DNA of 64,000 bases from assembly GCA_013373105.1 (NCBI GenBank), contig JABXIJ010000013.1, forward strand, positions 1 through 64,000, written 5' to 3'. The notes under the pieces were generated by a model. The model worked only from the letters and a program-made list of their open reading frames with translations, ran no database searches and had not been told where the DNA came from. Both the position numbers and the translations under genes were made by a program. This DNA comes from Flavobacteriaceae bacterium (GTDB taxonomy: Bacteria > Bacteroidota > Bacteroidia > Flavobacteriales > Flavobacteriaceae). The stretch's first letter is position 1. Every line of letters begins with the position of its first letter. Positions 9,559 through 19,764 of this stretch are shown here, in pieces.

Positions 9559-9580
9559 GTGTCAAATCAAGATTTGAAAC
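9559..9580. promoter_or_regulatory. dyad operator candidate after AraC gene 1
   Basis: Arms GTGTCAAATC and GATTTGAAAC, separated by AA, form a near-perfect dyad (one mismatch per ten-base arm) directly after the stop codon of the AraC-type gene and 50 bases before the hydrolase gene. A related dyad lies after the second AraC-type gene (20854-20874), which suggests regulator binding. It could also form a weak RNA hairpin. Confidence 0.45.
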
Positions 9581-9629
9581 GACTACTATTTATTTCTGTT
9601 TAATATTTGTAGCATCAAATTCTAATGCA

Positions 9630-11738
9630 ATGAAATACATTTTATCTGTAATAATCGCTTTAAGTAGTTTTATGATTTATGCTCAAGAAAGCTTACTTCA
9701 AAAAGTTGATTCAATTGTTGAGTCTAAAATCAGTACAGAAGATCCAGCTTTAATGGTAGGCGTTGTTAAAAACGGAAAAATAATTTACCAAAAAGTAAAA
9801 GGTTTAGCCAACTTAGAACATCAAGTAAAAGCAACAGAAAATACACGATCGAACATTGCTTCAACAGCTAAACAATATACTGCCTTAATGGTTTTACAAC
9901 TGTCTATTGAAAACAAATTAAGTTTAGAAGATGATATAAGAACATATTTGCCAAACTTATATCCAAACGTAAAAGAACAAATAAAAATTAGGTATCTTTT
10001 GAATCATACTAGTGGTATTAGAGATTATTCTGATTTATTAAGTTTACAGCAAAAACCTTGGTGGAGTCAAGTTGGATTTGATAATGATGATGTAATAAAA
10101 TTATTAGAAAAACAACAAGAATTAGGTTTTAAACCTGGTACAAGATATATGTATAGCAACTCTGGTTATACAATTCTTACTAAAATTATTGAGAAAGTTT
10201 CTGATAAAAAATTTCATGTTTATGCTAGACAGTTTTTTAAGAATTTAGACATGAATGCAACAGAATTTTCAAGTAATTATATGCTTGTTATTCCAAATAA
10301 AGCTACTCCATATTCAGATTGGGGAGATGGTATTTGGAAAGAATACCCAATGCTAACTAATTTAAATGGCGATGGTTTTTTATACACTTCTTTAAAAGAC
10401 CAATTACGTTTTGAACAAGCAGTACAAAATGCCAAATTCAATAATAATGTTGTTTTACTGCAAATCCAAAAATCGATTAAAAACAGTGAAATTACCTATT
10501 ATGGTTTTGGCTTAGAATTAGGTGATAAATTGAATAGAAAAGCAGTACATCATTCTGGTTCAACAGGGAGTTATCATGCGCAAACGCTTCGCTTTCCTGA
10601 AGAAAAGTTGTCTGTCTTTGTAATGAGTAGCAATGGGAGAATTTGGAGTGGTTTTATTGCAGAAGAAGTTGCGAAGGTTTTTTTATCAAAAACTGACAAA
10701 GTGATAACCTATGATAAGAAGCTTTCAGAGTCAAAAGGCATCAATGACTTAAATAAAATTATAGGACAATACATTTCTGAAAATGATTATGTAATTAGAA
10801 TTGAAAAAAACGATAATAACATTTTATGGAGAAATGCCAATAATAATCCTATTGAGATTTATCAAGAGAAAAATGATGTCTTTAACAAAGGGAAAAATTC
10901 AGCAACCAAAATAAAATTTTATGAGAATGAGTTTGTCGTTTTTTATGATAATGACAAAACAGATACCTATAAAAAGTTAGCAGAATCTAAAATCACCTTA
11001 CAAGATTTTGAGAGTTTTGAAGGAGAATATTATAGTAGTGAATTGGAAATCGGTTTTACAATTTATTTGGAAAAAGATAAAAATTTATGGATTAGTTTTC
11101 CTAAAAGAAAACCTAAGAAATTAGAGGTAATTAATAGAAATGAATTGTTAGTATCCGACTATATTTTGAAAATTAAAAGAGATCAATTTGATAGAGTTTC
11201 AGATATCTTTTTAACTGTTTTTAGAGTGGTTAATAGTAGGTTTAGAAAGAAAACAAATTTAAAATATCAACCTAAAATAGAAATTCAAGAAGGGAGTATT
11301 CAAGTATCGAATATTGGCGATAAAAATGGGACTACCCAGATATTATTGACAAAAAACGATAAAAAAGGAAATGAAATATGGTTCAAAAAATACGGAGGAA
11401 ATGGTTATGATAAAGCAAATTCTATTTTAAAAACTGATAATGGGTATTTGATTATTGGTTCTACAAGTTCTTATGGAAATGGAAACTACGATGTTTTGGT
11501 CTTTGAAGTTAATACTAATGGAAAAAAGCTTTGGCAAAATACCTACGGAAGTTTTTATAATGATTATGGTTATTCAGCAGAAAAAACAGACAAAGGTTAT
11601 TTGATAAAAGGAACCAAACAAGATTGTCCAAATAACACAGATATAAATAGAAAATGTAACACCAATGTATGGTTTATTAAAATTAACAAAAATGGCAAAA
11701 AGACCTACAGTTCTATAATTGAGGAAATTAAAAACTAA
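9630..11738 (+). CDS. secreted beta-lactamase-family serine hydrolase with repeat tail
   Basis: A 702-residue protein with signal peptide (residues 1-18). The serine-hydrolase domain (about 25-355) has SxxK at 78-81 (STAK), YSN at 175-177 and HSGSTG at 308-313, the triad of class C beta-lactamase/D-peptidase relatives. A middle region (about 375-540) resembles the beta-rich C-terminal domains often found behind this fold. The last 150 residues hold about two copies of a W-K-x-Y/F-G-G, DxGYLIIGS, W-x-K-N-xNG repeat, the same type that fills the lipoprotein at 48507-49862. Substrate unknown; peptide or ester hydrolysis in the periplasm or at the surface is likely. It may be controlled by the upstream AraC-type protein. 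Confidence 0.85.
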   Translation: MKYILSVIIALSSFMIYAQESLLQKVDSIVESKISTEDPALMVGVVKNGKIIYQKVKGLANLEHQVKATENTRSNIASTAKQYTALMVLQLSIENKLSLEDDIRTYLPNLYPNVKEQIKIRYLLNHTSGIRDYSDLLSLQQKPWWSQVGFDNDDVIKLLEKQQELGFKPGTRYMYSNSGYTILTKIIEKVSDKKFHVYARQFFKNLDMNATEFSSNYMLVIPNKATPYSDWGDGIWKEYPMLTNLNGDGFLYTSLKDQLRFEQAVQNAKFNNNVVLLQIQKSIKNSEITYYGFGLELGDKLNRKAVHHSGSTGSYHAQTLRFPEEKLSVFVMSSNGRIWSGFIAEEVAKVFLSKTDKVITYDKKLSESKGINDLNKIIGQYISENDYVIRIEKNDNNILWRNANNNPIEIYQEKNDVFNKGKNSATKIKFYENEFVVFYDNDKTDTYKKLAESKITLQDFESFEGEYYSSELEIGFTIYLEKDKNLWISFPKRKPKKLEVINRNELLVSDYILKIKRDQFDRVSDIFLTVFRVVNSRFRKKTNLKYQPKIEIQEGSIQVSNIGDKNGTTQILLTKNDKKGNEIWFKKYGGNGYDKANSILKTDNGYLIIGSTSSYGNGNYDVLVFEVNTNGKKLWQNTYGSFYNDYGYSAEKTDKGYLIKGTKQDCPNNTDINRKCNTNVWFIKINKNGKKTYSSIIEEIKN

Positions 11739-11826
11739 ATAAATCTAGTGTTGCTGTATTCTTGTATGTGTAAAAAATTAGTTAATTTTTTGATGTTTAT
11801 GTATATTGAATCATAATTTTTTTACT

Positions 11827-14800
11827 ATGACCTCAACTATTTTTAAAAGTATAAAAACTATCTTTTTATGCTTTATTTTTATTAATACAGCAATTCTAAT
11901 TTCGCAAGTTAGTGTTGGTAATGGAAGCTATACAACTACTTTTCCTGGAGCAGATATAGCAGGTAGAAATGGGTTTCCTTCTGGCACACCACAAACATCT
12001 GGTGTTGCAGCTACAAAACCAGTTCCAACAAACGATTGGTGGTCTACATTAATAAAGGAAAACCATGCTTCAAATTTATTCAACTATCCGTTAACCATGA
12101 AAACCACTAACAATGGTTTAATTATGACTTATATTCCCTGGGGCGTAATAGGTGATTTATACTCTATAGAAGTTGGAGTAACAGGCTTAAATACTACTAA
12201 AACTACAGTCTCAAATTTTTCTGATTGGACTGTAACTATGAATTGGAATGATGGTACAAATGAAGTTGAAGCAACTTCAGGAATTGGGATGCCATTTGTG
12301 TATTTTACTAAAAATAGTGCTCAACCTACATCAATAAAAGTATTGGCTGGAACAGCTACGATTTCTAATGAAATGTTAATCATAACAAACGCAATGAATG
12401 GTAGTGATTATGTTGCTTATGCTCCAACTGGAAGTACTTGGATAAAAAATGGAAACACCTATACCTCAACTTTAAATGGAAAAAATTATTGGTCTATTGT
12501 AATGTTACCACAACAAATATCAAATATTACCACAGTAGCTAATGAATATAAAAAATATGCTTATGTATTTCCAACAAATACAACTGCTGATTGGGTTTTT
12601 GATGAAGCTACTTCTAAAGTAACCACAAGTTTTAATGTTATAACTGATATAAAAGAAGGTACAAATACAACAATTTTACAAGGCTTATTGCCACATCAGT
12701 GGTCAAATTTAGCAAATACTTCTGCTACACCAAATGGATACAACTATCAAAATGTTCGAGGTCAAATAAAAACTTTAGATGGTAATACTTTTGTTGTTGA
12801 AAACACATTCAAAGGTATTTTACCAACTTTACCAAACTTACCCCATTATAGTCCATCTTTTCAACCTGATCAATTATACACAAAAATTACATCTATAGAA
12901 AATGATCAATTAGCAACTTGGACAGATTCTTACAACGAAGGTCAAGTAATGAATCGATTAATTCAAAGTGCTAGAATTGCACATCAAACAGGAAATATTG
13001 CTGGAAGAGATAAAATGATAGCAACTATAAAAGAACGTTTAGAAGATTGGTTGACTTATGAAAGTGGTGAAGTTGCATTTTTGTTTTATAAACATCAAGA
13101 TTGGGATGCTTTACTAGGTTATCCTGCAGGTCATGGACAAGATAATAACATAAATGATCATCATTTTCATTGGGGGTATTTTATTCATGCTGCTGCATTT
13201 TTAGAGCAATTTGAACCTGGTTGGGAAAGTAAATGGGGGCCAATGATTAATTTATTAGTTAGAGATGCTGCCTCACCAAATAGAAATGATAGCGAATTTC
13301 CATATTTACGAAATTTTAGTCCCTACGCAGGTCACAGTTGGGCAAATGGTTTTGCAAGTTTCCCCCAGGGTAATGACCAAGAATCTACCTCAGAAAGTAT
13401 GCAATTTGCTTCATCTTTAATTCATTGGGGAACCATTACAGAAAACACCAAAATTAGAGATTTAGGAATTTACATCTACACCACAGAACAAACTGCAATC
13501 GAAGAGTATTGGTTTGACATGTATGATAGAGTTTTTGAGGCAAGCCATCCTTACAGTTTAGTATCCAGAGTTTGGGGAAATTCTTATGATAATGGTACGT
13601 TCTGGACTTCAGATATAGAAGCTTCTTACGGTATTGAGTTGTATCCAATACATGGAGGATCTTTCTACCTATCTCATAATCAGCAATATGCTCAGAAATT
13701 ATGGGCAGAAATAGAAACAAAAACTCCAGTGTTAAATAACACTCCACATGATAATTTATGGTATGATACTTATTGGAAATTTCTTTCTATGACCAATGCT
13801 CAAAAAGCAATAGATCTTTATGACTCCTATACAGATAGAAACCTGAAATTTGGTGTTTCTGATGCACAAACCTATCATTGGTTACATAACATGAAGGCAC
13901 TTGGGCCTATAGATGCTTCTATAACTGCAAATTATCCTATTGCCTCTGTTTTTAATGATAATGGTACAAAAACCTATGTAGCCCATAATTATTATAACAA
14001 TCAAATTGTGGTGGAATTTTCTGATGGATATCAATTAACAGTTCCTGCCAATCAAATGAAAACGAGTAGAGATATTTCAGTTACTGCTGTGTTATCAACA
14101 GATAAAATTCAAATTAATAAAGATGAGAATATCAACTTAACAACAACTGTTACAGGTAATGGAATTACCAAAGTAGAATTTTACAATAATAATACTTTGT
14201 TAGGTGAAGATGTAACAGCTCCTTATGCATACAGTACTTCAAATTTTGATTATGGTATTTACAATTTATATACTAAAGTTTATACCAACGATGGCTTTGT
14301 AGTTTCTAATGTAGTTAACGTACAAGTTGGTTCACAAAAACCTTATAATAGTAACATTCACACAATTCCTGGAATTATAGAAGCTGCTCATTATGATGAA
14401 TTTGAAGGTGGTGTAGGTCAAAATATTTCCTATTTTGATGCTACTATAAATAACGAAGGCGATTTTAGAATCAACGAATATGTAGATGCTATTAAAGTAA
14501 CTAATGAAGGTGCTACTGTAGGTTGGATTTCTGCTGGAGAGTGGTTAGAATATACAATTGATGTACAAACCACAGGTTGTTATGAATTAAAAACCCGTTA
14601 TGCTTCTGGAAATGATAGTGGTGGCGGACCTATCTATTTTGAGATTGATGGACAAAAAGTAACTGATAATATTGTATTTACATCAACTGGAGATTGGAAT
14701 AACTGGCAAACCAAAACTACAAACATCAACTTAACAGCTGGTACTCATATTTTAAAACTAAAGGCAGATAATGGAGAGGTGAATATTGGAAGAATGGAGT

Positions 14801-15558
14801 TTATTTATAGTGGAAGCACATGTCCTGTAGCGCAAGAAATGAGTTTACCGTTTGATTTTGAAAGCTTTCCTGTAACTTCAGACTTTAATAATTTTGATGG
14901 AGGAACAGCAAAAGTTGTAGATGTAGTTGCCCCTTTCAACATTGGAAATAGTAGCACTAAAATGGCAAAAATTGTTAGAGATGGAGGGCAACCTTGGTCT
15001 GGTTCTTATATAAACTTAACAAATCCGTTAGATTTTTCTACAAATAAATATATAATGCTTAATGTATGGACAGATGCCCAAATTGGAACTTCTATGCAAA
15101 TAAAACTAGAAAGACAAAATGGAGCTGGTTTTTTTGAGATAGCAACACCAACAACTACAAATGGAGAGTGGGAAACACTTATTTGGGATTTTTCTCAATT
15201 GGGAGCAACAACTTACGATAAATTGATTTTTATGTTTGATATTGGTAACATAGGAAATGGCTCTAATACATCAACCTTTTATTTTGATGATGTACAGCAA
15301 ACCAGTACTTTAAGTACAAATACATTTTCTATTAATGATACACAAATCTATCCAAATCCAATAAAAAACAGATTAATTATAAAATCTAATAAAAATGAAA
15401 TTCAAAAAATAGAAATTTATTCTTTATTAGGAAAAAAACTAAAAGTGATAAATCAAAACTTTAAAAATATTAGTGTAGAAGATTTATCTAGTGGATTGTA
15501 TTTATTGAAAGTTTATTCAGAAAACAAAAGCTTTACAACAAGAATTTTAAAGGAATAA
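11827..15558 (+). CDS. GH81 endo-beta-1,3-glucanase (laminarinase), T9SS-secreted
   Basis: A 1243-residue multidomain enzyme. After a signal peptide, residues about 30-740 form a glycoside hydrolase family 81 domain: NDWWSTLIK near the N terminus, NDHHFHWGYF with Asp444, and GNDQESTSE with Glu519 and Glu523 as candidate catalytic residues. Then follow an Ig-like module (about 748-835), a CBM6-like module (about 844-993, AGEWLEYTIDV), a second carbohydrate-binding-like beta-sandwich (about 1005-1158) and a T9SS type A sorting domain (about 1174-1243, IYPNPIKNRL...SGLYLLKV). It should cut beta-1,3-glucans such as laminarin outside the cell. ATG 11827 was chosen over TTG 11806 because it opens the signal peptide. 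No SusC/D pair is adjacent. Confidence 0.93.
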   Translation: MTSTIFKSIKTIFLCFIFINTAILISQVSVGNGSYTTTFPGADIAGRNGFPSGTPQTSGVAATKPVPTNDWWSTLIKENHASNLFNYPLTMKTTNNGLIMTYIPWGVIGDLYSIEVGVTGLNTTKTTVSNFSDWTVTMNWNDGTNEVEATSGIGMPFVYFTKNSAQPTSIKVLAGTATISNEMLIITNAMNGSDYVAYAPTGSTWIKNGNTYTSTLNGKNYWSIVMLPQQISNITTVANEYKKYAYVFPTNTTADWVFDEATSKVTTSFNVITDIKEGTNTTILQGLLPHQWSNLANTSATPNGYNYQNVRGQIKTLDGNTFVVENTFKGILPTLPNLPHYSPSFQPDQLYTKITSIENDQLATWTDSYNEGQVMNRLIQSARIAHQTGNIAGRDKMIATIKERLEDWLTYESGEVAFLFYKHQDWDALLGYPAGHGQDNNINDHHFHWGYFIHAAAFLEQFEPGWESKWGPMINLLVRDAASPNRNDSEFPYLRNFSPYAGHSWANGFASFPQGNDQESTSESMQFASSLIHWGTITENTKIRDLGIYIYTTEQTAIEEYWFDMYDRVFEASHPYSLVSRVWGNSYDNGTFWTSDIEASYGIELYPIHGGSFYLSHNQQYAQKLWAEIETKTPVLNNTPHDNLWYDTYWKFLSMTNAQKAIDLYDSYTDRNLKFGVSDAQTYHWLHNMKALGPIDASITANYPIASVFNDNGTKTYVAHNYYNNQIVVEFSDGYQLTVPANQMKTSRDISVTAVLSTDKIQINKDENINLTTTVTGNGITKVEFYNNNTLLGEDVTAPYAYSTSNFDYGIYNLYTKVYTNDGFVVSNVVNVQVGSQKPYNSNIHTIPGIIEAAHYDEFEGGVGQNISYFDATINNEGDFRINEYVDAIKVTNEGATVGWISAGEWLEYTIDVQTTGCYELKTRYASGNDSGGGPIYFEIDGQKVTDNIVFTSTGDWNNWQTKTTNINLTAGTHILKLKADNGEVNIGRMEFIYSGSTCPVAQEMSLPFDFESFPVTSDFNNFDGGTAKVVDVVAPFNIGNSSTKMAKIVRDGGQPWSGSYINLTNPLDFSTNKYIMLNVWTDAQIGTSMQIKLERQNGAGFFEIATPTTTNGEWETLIWDFSQLGATTYDKLIFMFDIGNIGNGSNTSTFYFDDVQQTSTLSTNTFSINDTQIYPNPIKNRLIIKSNKNEIQKIEIYSLLGKKLKVINQNFKNISVEDLSSGLYLLKVYSENKSFTTRILKE

Positions 15559-16548
15559 TTAAAATTTTACTGAATATCCCTTATTGATATTATCAACTGT
15601 TATTTGAATATTTCTTCCAAAAATCATAGCTCTATTATCTGCTTCATGGCCTGCAGGAAAATCAAAAAAAACTGGAATATCATTTGGAATTGCATCTAAA
15701 ATTAATTGTTCAATAGAACTTCCCCAATTTGTCGTGTTCTTTTTTATTAGACTCATATCTCCAACAATAACAGCGTTTACTTTTGTAAAATATCCCGCTC
15801 TTTTCAAACTTTGCAACATTCTGTCAATAGAATATTTATACTCACCAATTTCTTCGATAAACAAGATTTTATTTTCAGTATTCAATTGACTTTTACTTCC
15901 TAACATAGAGCTTAAAATGGCGAGATTTCCACCTATTAATTGTCCTTTTATTGTATCTAAATTATTAGTTCTATTGTAAGTTGATTTTAGAATCGTATAA
16001 GAAAGTTTTTCTCCAAAAAGGGCCTTTTTAAAAGTTGCTTTTGTGTTTACAATTTCATTTGGTTCTTCTTCTAAACTAGTAGCCATCATAGCATGCAAAG
16101 TTTCTACTCCTAAATTATGAAAGTGATTATGAAAAGCAGTAATATCAGAATAGCCAATTATCCATTTAGGATGTTTTAAAAACTTAGTAAAATCTAATCT
16201 TTCTAATATTCTTACAGAACCATAACCTCCTCTTGCTGCCCATATTGCTTTAATTTGTTTGTTATCTAAAGCTTCTTGAAAATCAGAAGCACGTTTCTCA
16301 TCTGATCCAGCAAAATGATTACCTTGACTAAAAATATTTTTACCTAAAACAACATGCAAACCCCAACTTTCAGCTAACTTTTTGGCTTGCATTATTACAG
16401 CTTGTCTAGAAGGTTTTAATATTCCTGCAGGTGCTAGTATAGCAATAGTGTCTCCTTTTTGTAAATATGAAGGAGTAATTAATTTATCTTGACCTAAAAG
16501 GTGAAAGTTTAAAAACCCAATAAGCAAATAAATTAGAAAATTTTTCAT
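15559..16548 (-). CDS. S66-family LD-carboxypeptidase
   Basis: A 329-residue protein with signal peptide (MKNFLIYLLIGFLNFHLLGQ). The fold is peptidase family S66 (LdcA/MccF): an N-terminal domain with GDTIAILAPAG, the strongly conserved IWAARGGYGSVRIL segment, GYSDITAFHN with the nucleophile-region Ser, and the C-terminal LFIEEIGEYKYSIDRML with catalytic Glu and a final FPAGHEADN His. It cleaves L,D-peptide bonds, probably in peptidoglycan turnover in the periplasm. An upstream in-frame ATG at 16572 would add eight residues before the signal peptide and is less likely. It abuts the GH81 stop codon. Confidence 0.9.
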   Translation of the reverse strand: MKNFLIYLLIGFLNFHLLGQDKLITPSYLQKGDTIAILAPAGILKPSRQAVIMQAKKLAESWGLHVVLGKNIFSQGNHFAGSDEKRASDFQEALDNKQIKAIWAARGGYGSVRILERLDFTKFLKHPKWIIGYSDITAFHNHFHNLGVETLHAMMATSLEEEPNEIVNTKATFKKALFGEKLSYTILKSTYNRTNNLDTIKGQLIGGNLAILSSMLGSKSQLNTENKILFIEEIGEYKYSIDRMLQSLKRAGYFTKVNAVIVGDMSLIKKNTTNWGSSIEQLILDAIPNDIPVFFDFPAGHEADNRAMIFGRNIQITVDNINKGYSVKF

Positions 16549-16614
16549 GTATAAATAATTAAATTCACTCAATAAATGTAGCTATTAAAAGCTATAAAGC
16601 AAGTATGTTTTTCT

Positions 16615-16622
16615 TATTTTTG
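16615..16622 (+). promoter_or_regulatory. putative -7 box of metG
   Basis: TATTTTTG matches the Bacteroidota -7 consensus and lies 18 bases before the metG ATG, which would give a short leader. No TTTG box is seen at the ideal upstream distance. Confidence 0.45.
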
Positions 16623-16640
16623 TGCCCAAATTAAATTTTA

Positions 16641-18695
16641 ATGAGCACTCCAAAAAGATATACCATAACAGCAGCATTACCATATACAAATGGTCCTATA
16701 CACATTGGGCATTTAGCTGGTGTTTATGTACCTGCAGATATTTATGCACGTTACTTAAGAAATATTGGCAAAGATGTTGCCTATATCTGTGGTTCAGATG
16801 AACATGGAGTTGCCATTCCAATGAGAGCAAAAAAAGAAGGAGTTTCTCCACAAGATATTATCGATAAATACCATACTATTATAAAAAAATCGTTTGCAGA
16901 ATTTGGTATTTCTTTCGACAATTACTCAAGAACTTCAGCTGAAATTCATCATAAAACTGCTTCAGATTTTTTCACCAAATTATACAATGATGGTGAGTTT
17001 GTTGAAGAAGTTACAGCTCAACTATATGATGAAGAAGCTAACCAGTTTTTAGCAGATAGATTTATTATTGGTACTTGTCCAAAATGTGGTTTTGAAGAAA
17101 GTTATGGCGATCAATGTGAGAGTTGTGGAACAAGCCATAATGCAACAGATCTTATAAATCCTAAATCTGCAATTACTGGTAATACTCCTGTTTTAAAAGA
17201 AACTAAACATTGGTTTTTACCTTTAGATAAACACGAAGATTTTTTAAGAGAGTGGATTTTAGAAGGGCACAAAAACGATTGGAAACCTAATGTTTATGGA
17301 CAATGTAAATCTTGGATTGACGATGGTTTACGAGCAAGAGCAGTAACTAGAGATTTAGATTGGGGAATTCCAGTTCCTCTGAAAGGTGCTGAAGGGAAAG
17401 TATTATATGTTTGGTTTGATGCGCCAATTGGCTATATATCGTCTACTAAAGAATGGGCAGAAAGAGAAGGTAAAAACTGGGAAGATTATTGGAAAGATAA
17501 AGACACCAAAATGGTGCATTTTATAGGTAAAGATAATATTGTTTTTCACTGTATTATTTTTCCAAGTATGTTAAAAGCTCATGGAGATTTTATTCTTCCT
17601 GAAAATGTGCCAGCTAACGAATTTTTAAACTTAGAAGGCAATAAATTATCTACTTCTAAAAATTGGGCTGTTTGGTTGCATGAATATTTAGCAGAGTTCC
17701 CAAATCAACAAGACGTTTTACGATATGTATTAACAGCAAATGCGCCAGAAAATAAAGACAACGATTTTACTTGGAAAGATTTTCAAGCTAAAAATAACAA
17801 CGAATTAGTAGCTATTTTTGGAAACTTTATCAATCGTGTTTTGGTGTTAACACACAAGTATTACAATGGTATAGTACCAACACCAAATGACTTTTCTGAA
17901 ATTGATGAATATACTCTTGCTGCATTAAAAGAGTACCCAAGAATAATTGGAAAATCAATTGAACGTTACAGATTTAGAGAGGCTTCTCAAGAATTAATGA
18001 ACTTAGCTAGGTTAGGTAATAAATATTTAGCAGACGAAGAACCTTGGAAAGTAATTAAAACTGATGAAGATCGTGTAAAAACCATTATGTATGTGGCTTT
18101 ACAAATTGCTACAGGCCTAGCAGTAGTTGCTGAACCATTTTTACCATTTACTTCTCAAAAGTTAACATCAATTTTAAATATTGGTGATGAATTAATCTGG
18201 GGTGATGTTTCTAAAAAAGATGTTTTATTAAATGCAGGTCATCAAATTAATAAATCTGAGTTGTTATTCTCTAAAATAGAAGACAAAACTATTGATGAGC
18301 AGTTGGCAAAATTAGAAGCTACAAAATTAGCAAATGAGCAAGAAAACAAAACTGTTGAGTCTCAAAAAGAAACCATAGAATTTGATGATTTTACCAAGCT
18401 AGACATTAGAGTTGGAACCATTTTAGAAGCAGAAAAAGTTGCTAAAACTAAAAAGTTACTTAAGTTAAAGGTTGATGTTGGTATTGATACAAGAACTATA
18501 GTTTCTGGTATTGCAGAAAGTTTTACTCCTGAAGAAATTATTGGTCAACAAGTTTCTGTTTTGATTAACCTAGCACCTAGAAAAATTAGAGGTGTAGAAA
18601 GTCAAGGAATGATTTTAATGACAGATACTCCTGATGGAAAATTAGCATTTGTTGAGCCAGAAAAACCTGTAAAAAACGGACAGCAAATTAGTTAA
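16641..18695 (+). CDS. metG: methionyl-tRNA synthetase
   Basis: A 684-residue class I aminoacyl-tRNA synthetase that charges tRNA-Met in the cytoplasm. Visible are HIGH at 21-24, a zinc-binding set Cys146, Cys149, Cys159 and Cys162, and KLSTSK at 335-340 (the KMSKS variant). A C-terminal EMAP/tRNA-binding domain starts near 575 ([20 protein letters not shown]) and makes this the long, dimer-type MetG. The start is one base short of overlapping nothing upstream, while its TAA shares a base with the next ATG (TAATG), so the downstream gene is translationally coupled. Confidence 0.97.
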   Translation: MSTPKRYTITAALPYTNGPIHIGHLAGVYVPADIYARYLRNIGKDVAYICGSDEHGVAIPMRAKKEGVSPQDIIDKYHTIIKKSFAEFGISFDNYSRTSAEIHHKTASDFFTKLYNDGEFVEEVTAQLYDEEANQFLADRFIIGTCPKCGFEESYGDQCESCGTSHNATDLINPKSAITGNTPVLKETKHWFLPLDKHEDFLREWILEGHKNDWKPNVYGQCKSWIDDGLRARAVTRDLDWGIPVPLKGAEGKVLYVWFDAPIGYISSTKEWAEREGKNWEDYWKDKDTKMVHFIGKDNIVFHCIIFPSMLKAHGDFILPENVPANEFLNLEGNKLSTSKNWAVWLHEYLAEFPNQQDVLRYVLTANAPENKDNDFTWKDFQAKNNNELVAIFGNFINRVLVLTHKYYNGIVPTPNDFSEIDEYTLAALKEYPRIIGKSIERYRFREASQELMNLARLGNKYLADEEPWKVIKTDEDRVKTIMYVALQIATGLAVVAEPFLPFTSQKLTSILNIGDELIWGDVSKKDVLLNAGHQINKSELLFSKIEDKTIDEQLAKLEATKLANEQENKTVESQKETIEFDDFTKLDIRVGTILEAEKVAKTKKLLKLKVDVGIDTRTIVSGIAESFTPEEIIGQQVSVLINLAPRKIRGVESQGMILMTDTPDGKLAFVEPEKPVKNGQQIS

Positions 18696-19597
18696 TGCTT
18701 AAAATAGCACATCATCCTATTTACAATCATCCATTAAAAGATGGGCATCGTTTTCCAATGGAAAAATACGATTTGCTTCCACAACAACTGTTATACGAAG
18801 GAACTTGTAGCAAAACAAACTTTTTTGAACCAGAAGTACCTAATAATAAATATTTTTTTTCTGTTCATGACCCTATATACTTCTTTGACTTACTAAACAT
18901 TACACTTCCTCAAAAAGAAGCTCGTAAAATTGGATTTCCACTATCAGAAAGATTAATTGAACGTGAAATGATAATTGCTGATGGCACCATGAAAGCAAGC
19001 GAATTTGCTTTAGAAAATGGAATTGCTATGAACATTGCTGGAGGCACACATCATGCATTTTCAAATAAAGGTGAAGCGTTTTGTATGTTAAATGATCAGG
19101 CAATTGGAGCAAAATATTTACAAAATAAAGGTTTAGTAAAAAAGGTTCTAATTGTAGATTTAGATGTACATCAAGGAAATGGTACAGCAGAAATTTTTCA
19201 AAACGACATTTCTGTTTTTACATTTTCTATGCATGGCAAAAACAACTATCCATTTAGGAAAGAAACCTCTGATTTAGATATTGCCTTAGAAAATGAAACA
19301 AAAGATGATGAATATTTAGGTATTTTAAAATCGACTTTACCAAAACTCATTAAACAAGAAAAACCAGATTTTATCTATTATTTGTGTGGTGTAGATGTTA
19401 TAGAAACTGATAAACTAGGTAAACTTTCAATGACAATTGAAGGTTGTAAAAAAAGAGATGAATTTGTTTTAGAAACTTGTTATAAACAAGAAATACCAGT
19501 AATGTGTTCTATGGGTGGTGGTTATTCTAAAGATGTAAATATTGTTATAGAAGCCCATGCAAATACCTTTAGATTAGCTCAAGAAATTTACTTTTAA
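18695..19597 (+). CDS. histone-deacetylase-family amidohydrolase
   Basis: A 300-residue arginase/deacetylase-fold enzyme. Motifs: GGTHH (116-120) with the His-His pair, DLDVHQGNGT (155-164) with zinc ligands Asp157 and His159, CGVDVIETD with the third ligand Asp234, and a Gly-rich SMGGGYS near 272. Bacterial members remove acetyl or related acyl groups from small molecules or protein lysines; the substrate here is unknown. It starts inside the metG stop codon (TAATG), so it is made with MetG. A protein-lysine role would be speculation. Confidence 0.9.
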   Translation: MLKIAHHPIYNHPLKDGHRFPMEKYDLLPQQLLYEGTCSKTNFFEPEVPNNKYFFSVHDPIYFFDLLNITLPQKEARKIGFPLSERLIEREMIIADGTMKASEFALENGIAMNIAGGTHHAFSNKGEAFCMLNDQAIGAKYLQNKGLVKKVLIVDLDVHQGNGTAEIFQNDISVFTFSMHGKNNYPFRKETSDLDIALENETKDDEYLGILKSTLPKLIKQEKPDFIYYLCGVDVIETDKLGKLSMTIEGCKKRDEFVLETCYKQEIPVMCSMGGGYSKDVNIVIEAHANTFRLAQEIYF

Positions 19598-19741
19598 AAA
19601 GAAAATTACTTTCATCAAAATAATTTTTCATTTTATCGAGCTTTAAGATGTTTGAGATTTTGTTTATCTACTTTTTTTAAAGAATTAAAGTTAAAAACCT
19701 GCAGGTAAACGAATTTATCTAAAATAGGTGTAAATAGACTA

Positions 19742-19749
19742 TATCTTTG
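19742..19749 (+). promoter_or_regulatory. -7 box of the 21-codon micro-locus
   Basis: TATCTTTG is a perfect -7 match lying 15 bases before an ATG at 19765. No gene of ordinary size follows on this strand, so the box points to a short transcript that would end at the hairpin at 19831-19862. A -33 TTTG is not evident. Confidence 0.45.
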
Positions 19750-19764
19750 TAGTGTAAATAACAA

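Noticed and set aside
11772..11791. A/T-only hairpin AAAAAATTA-GT-TAATTTTTT after the serine hydrolase
   Set aside because: Low-complexity AT palindromes are common in this DNA; it has no GC pairs, so a terminator call is weak.
13454..13747. Antisense open frame inside the GH81 gene
   Set aside because: It lies fully inside a well-supported gene and has no protein-like features; the same holds for other antisense frames, e.g. inside sdhB, iorB, pyk, the propeller gene and the TonB-dependent receptor.
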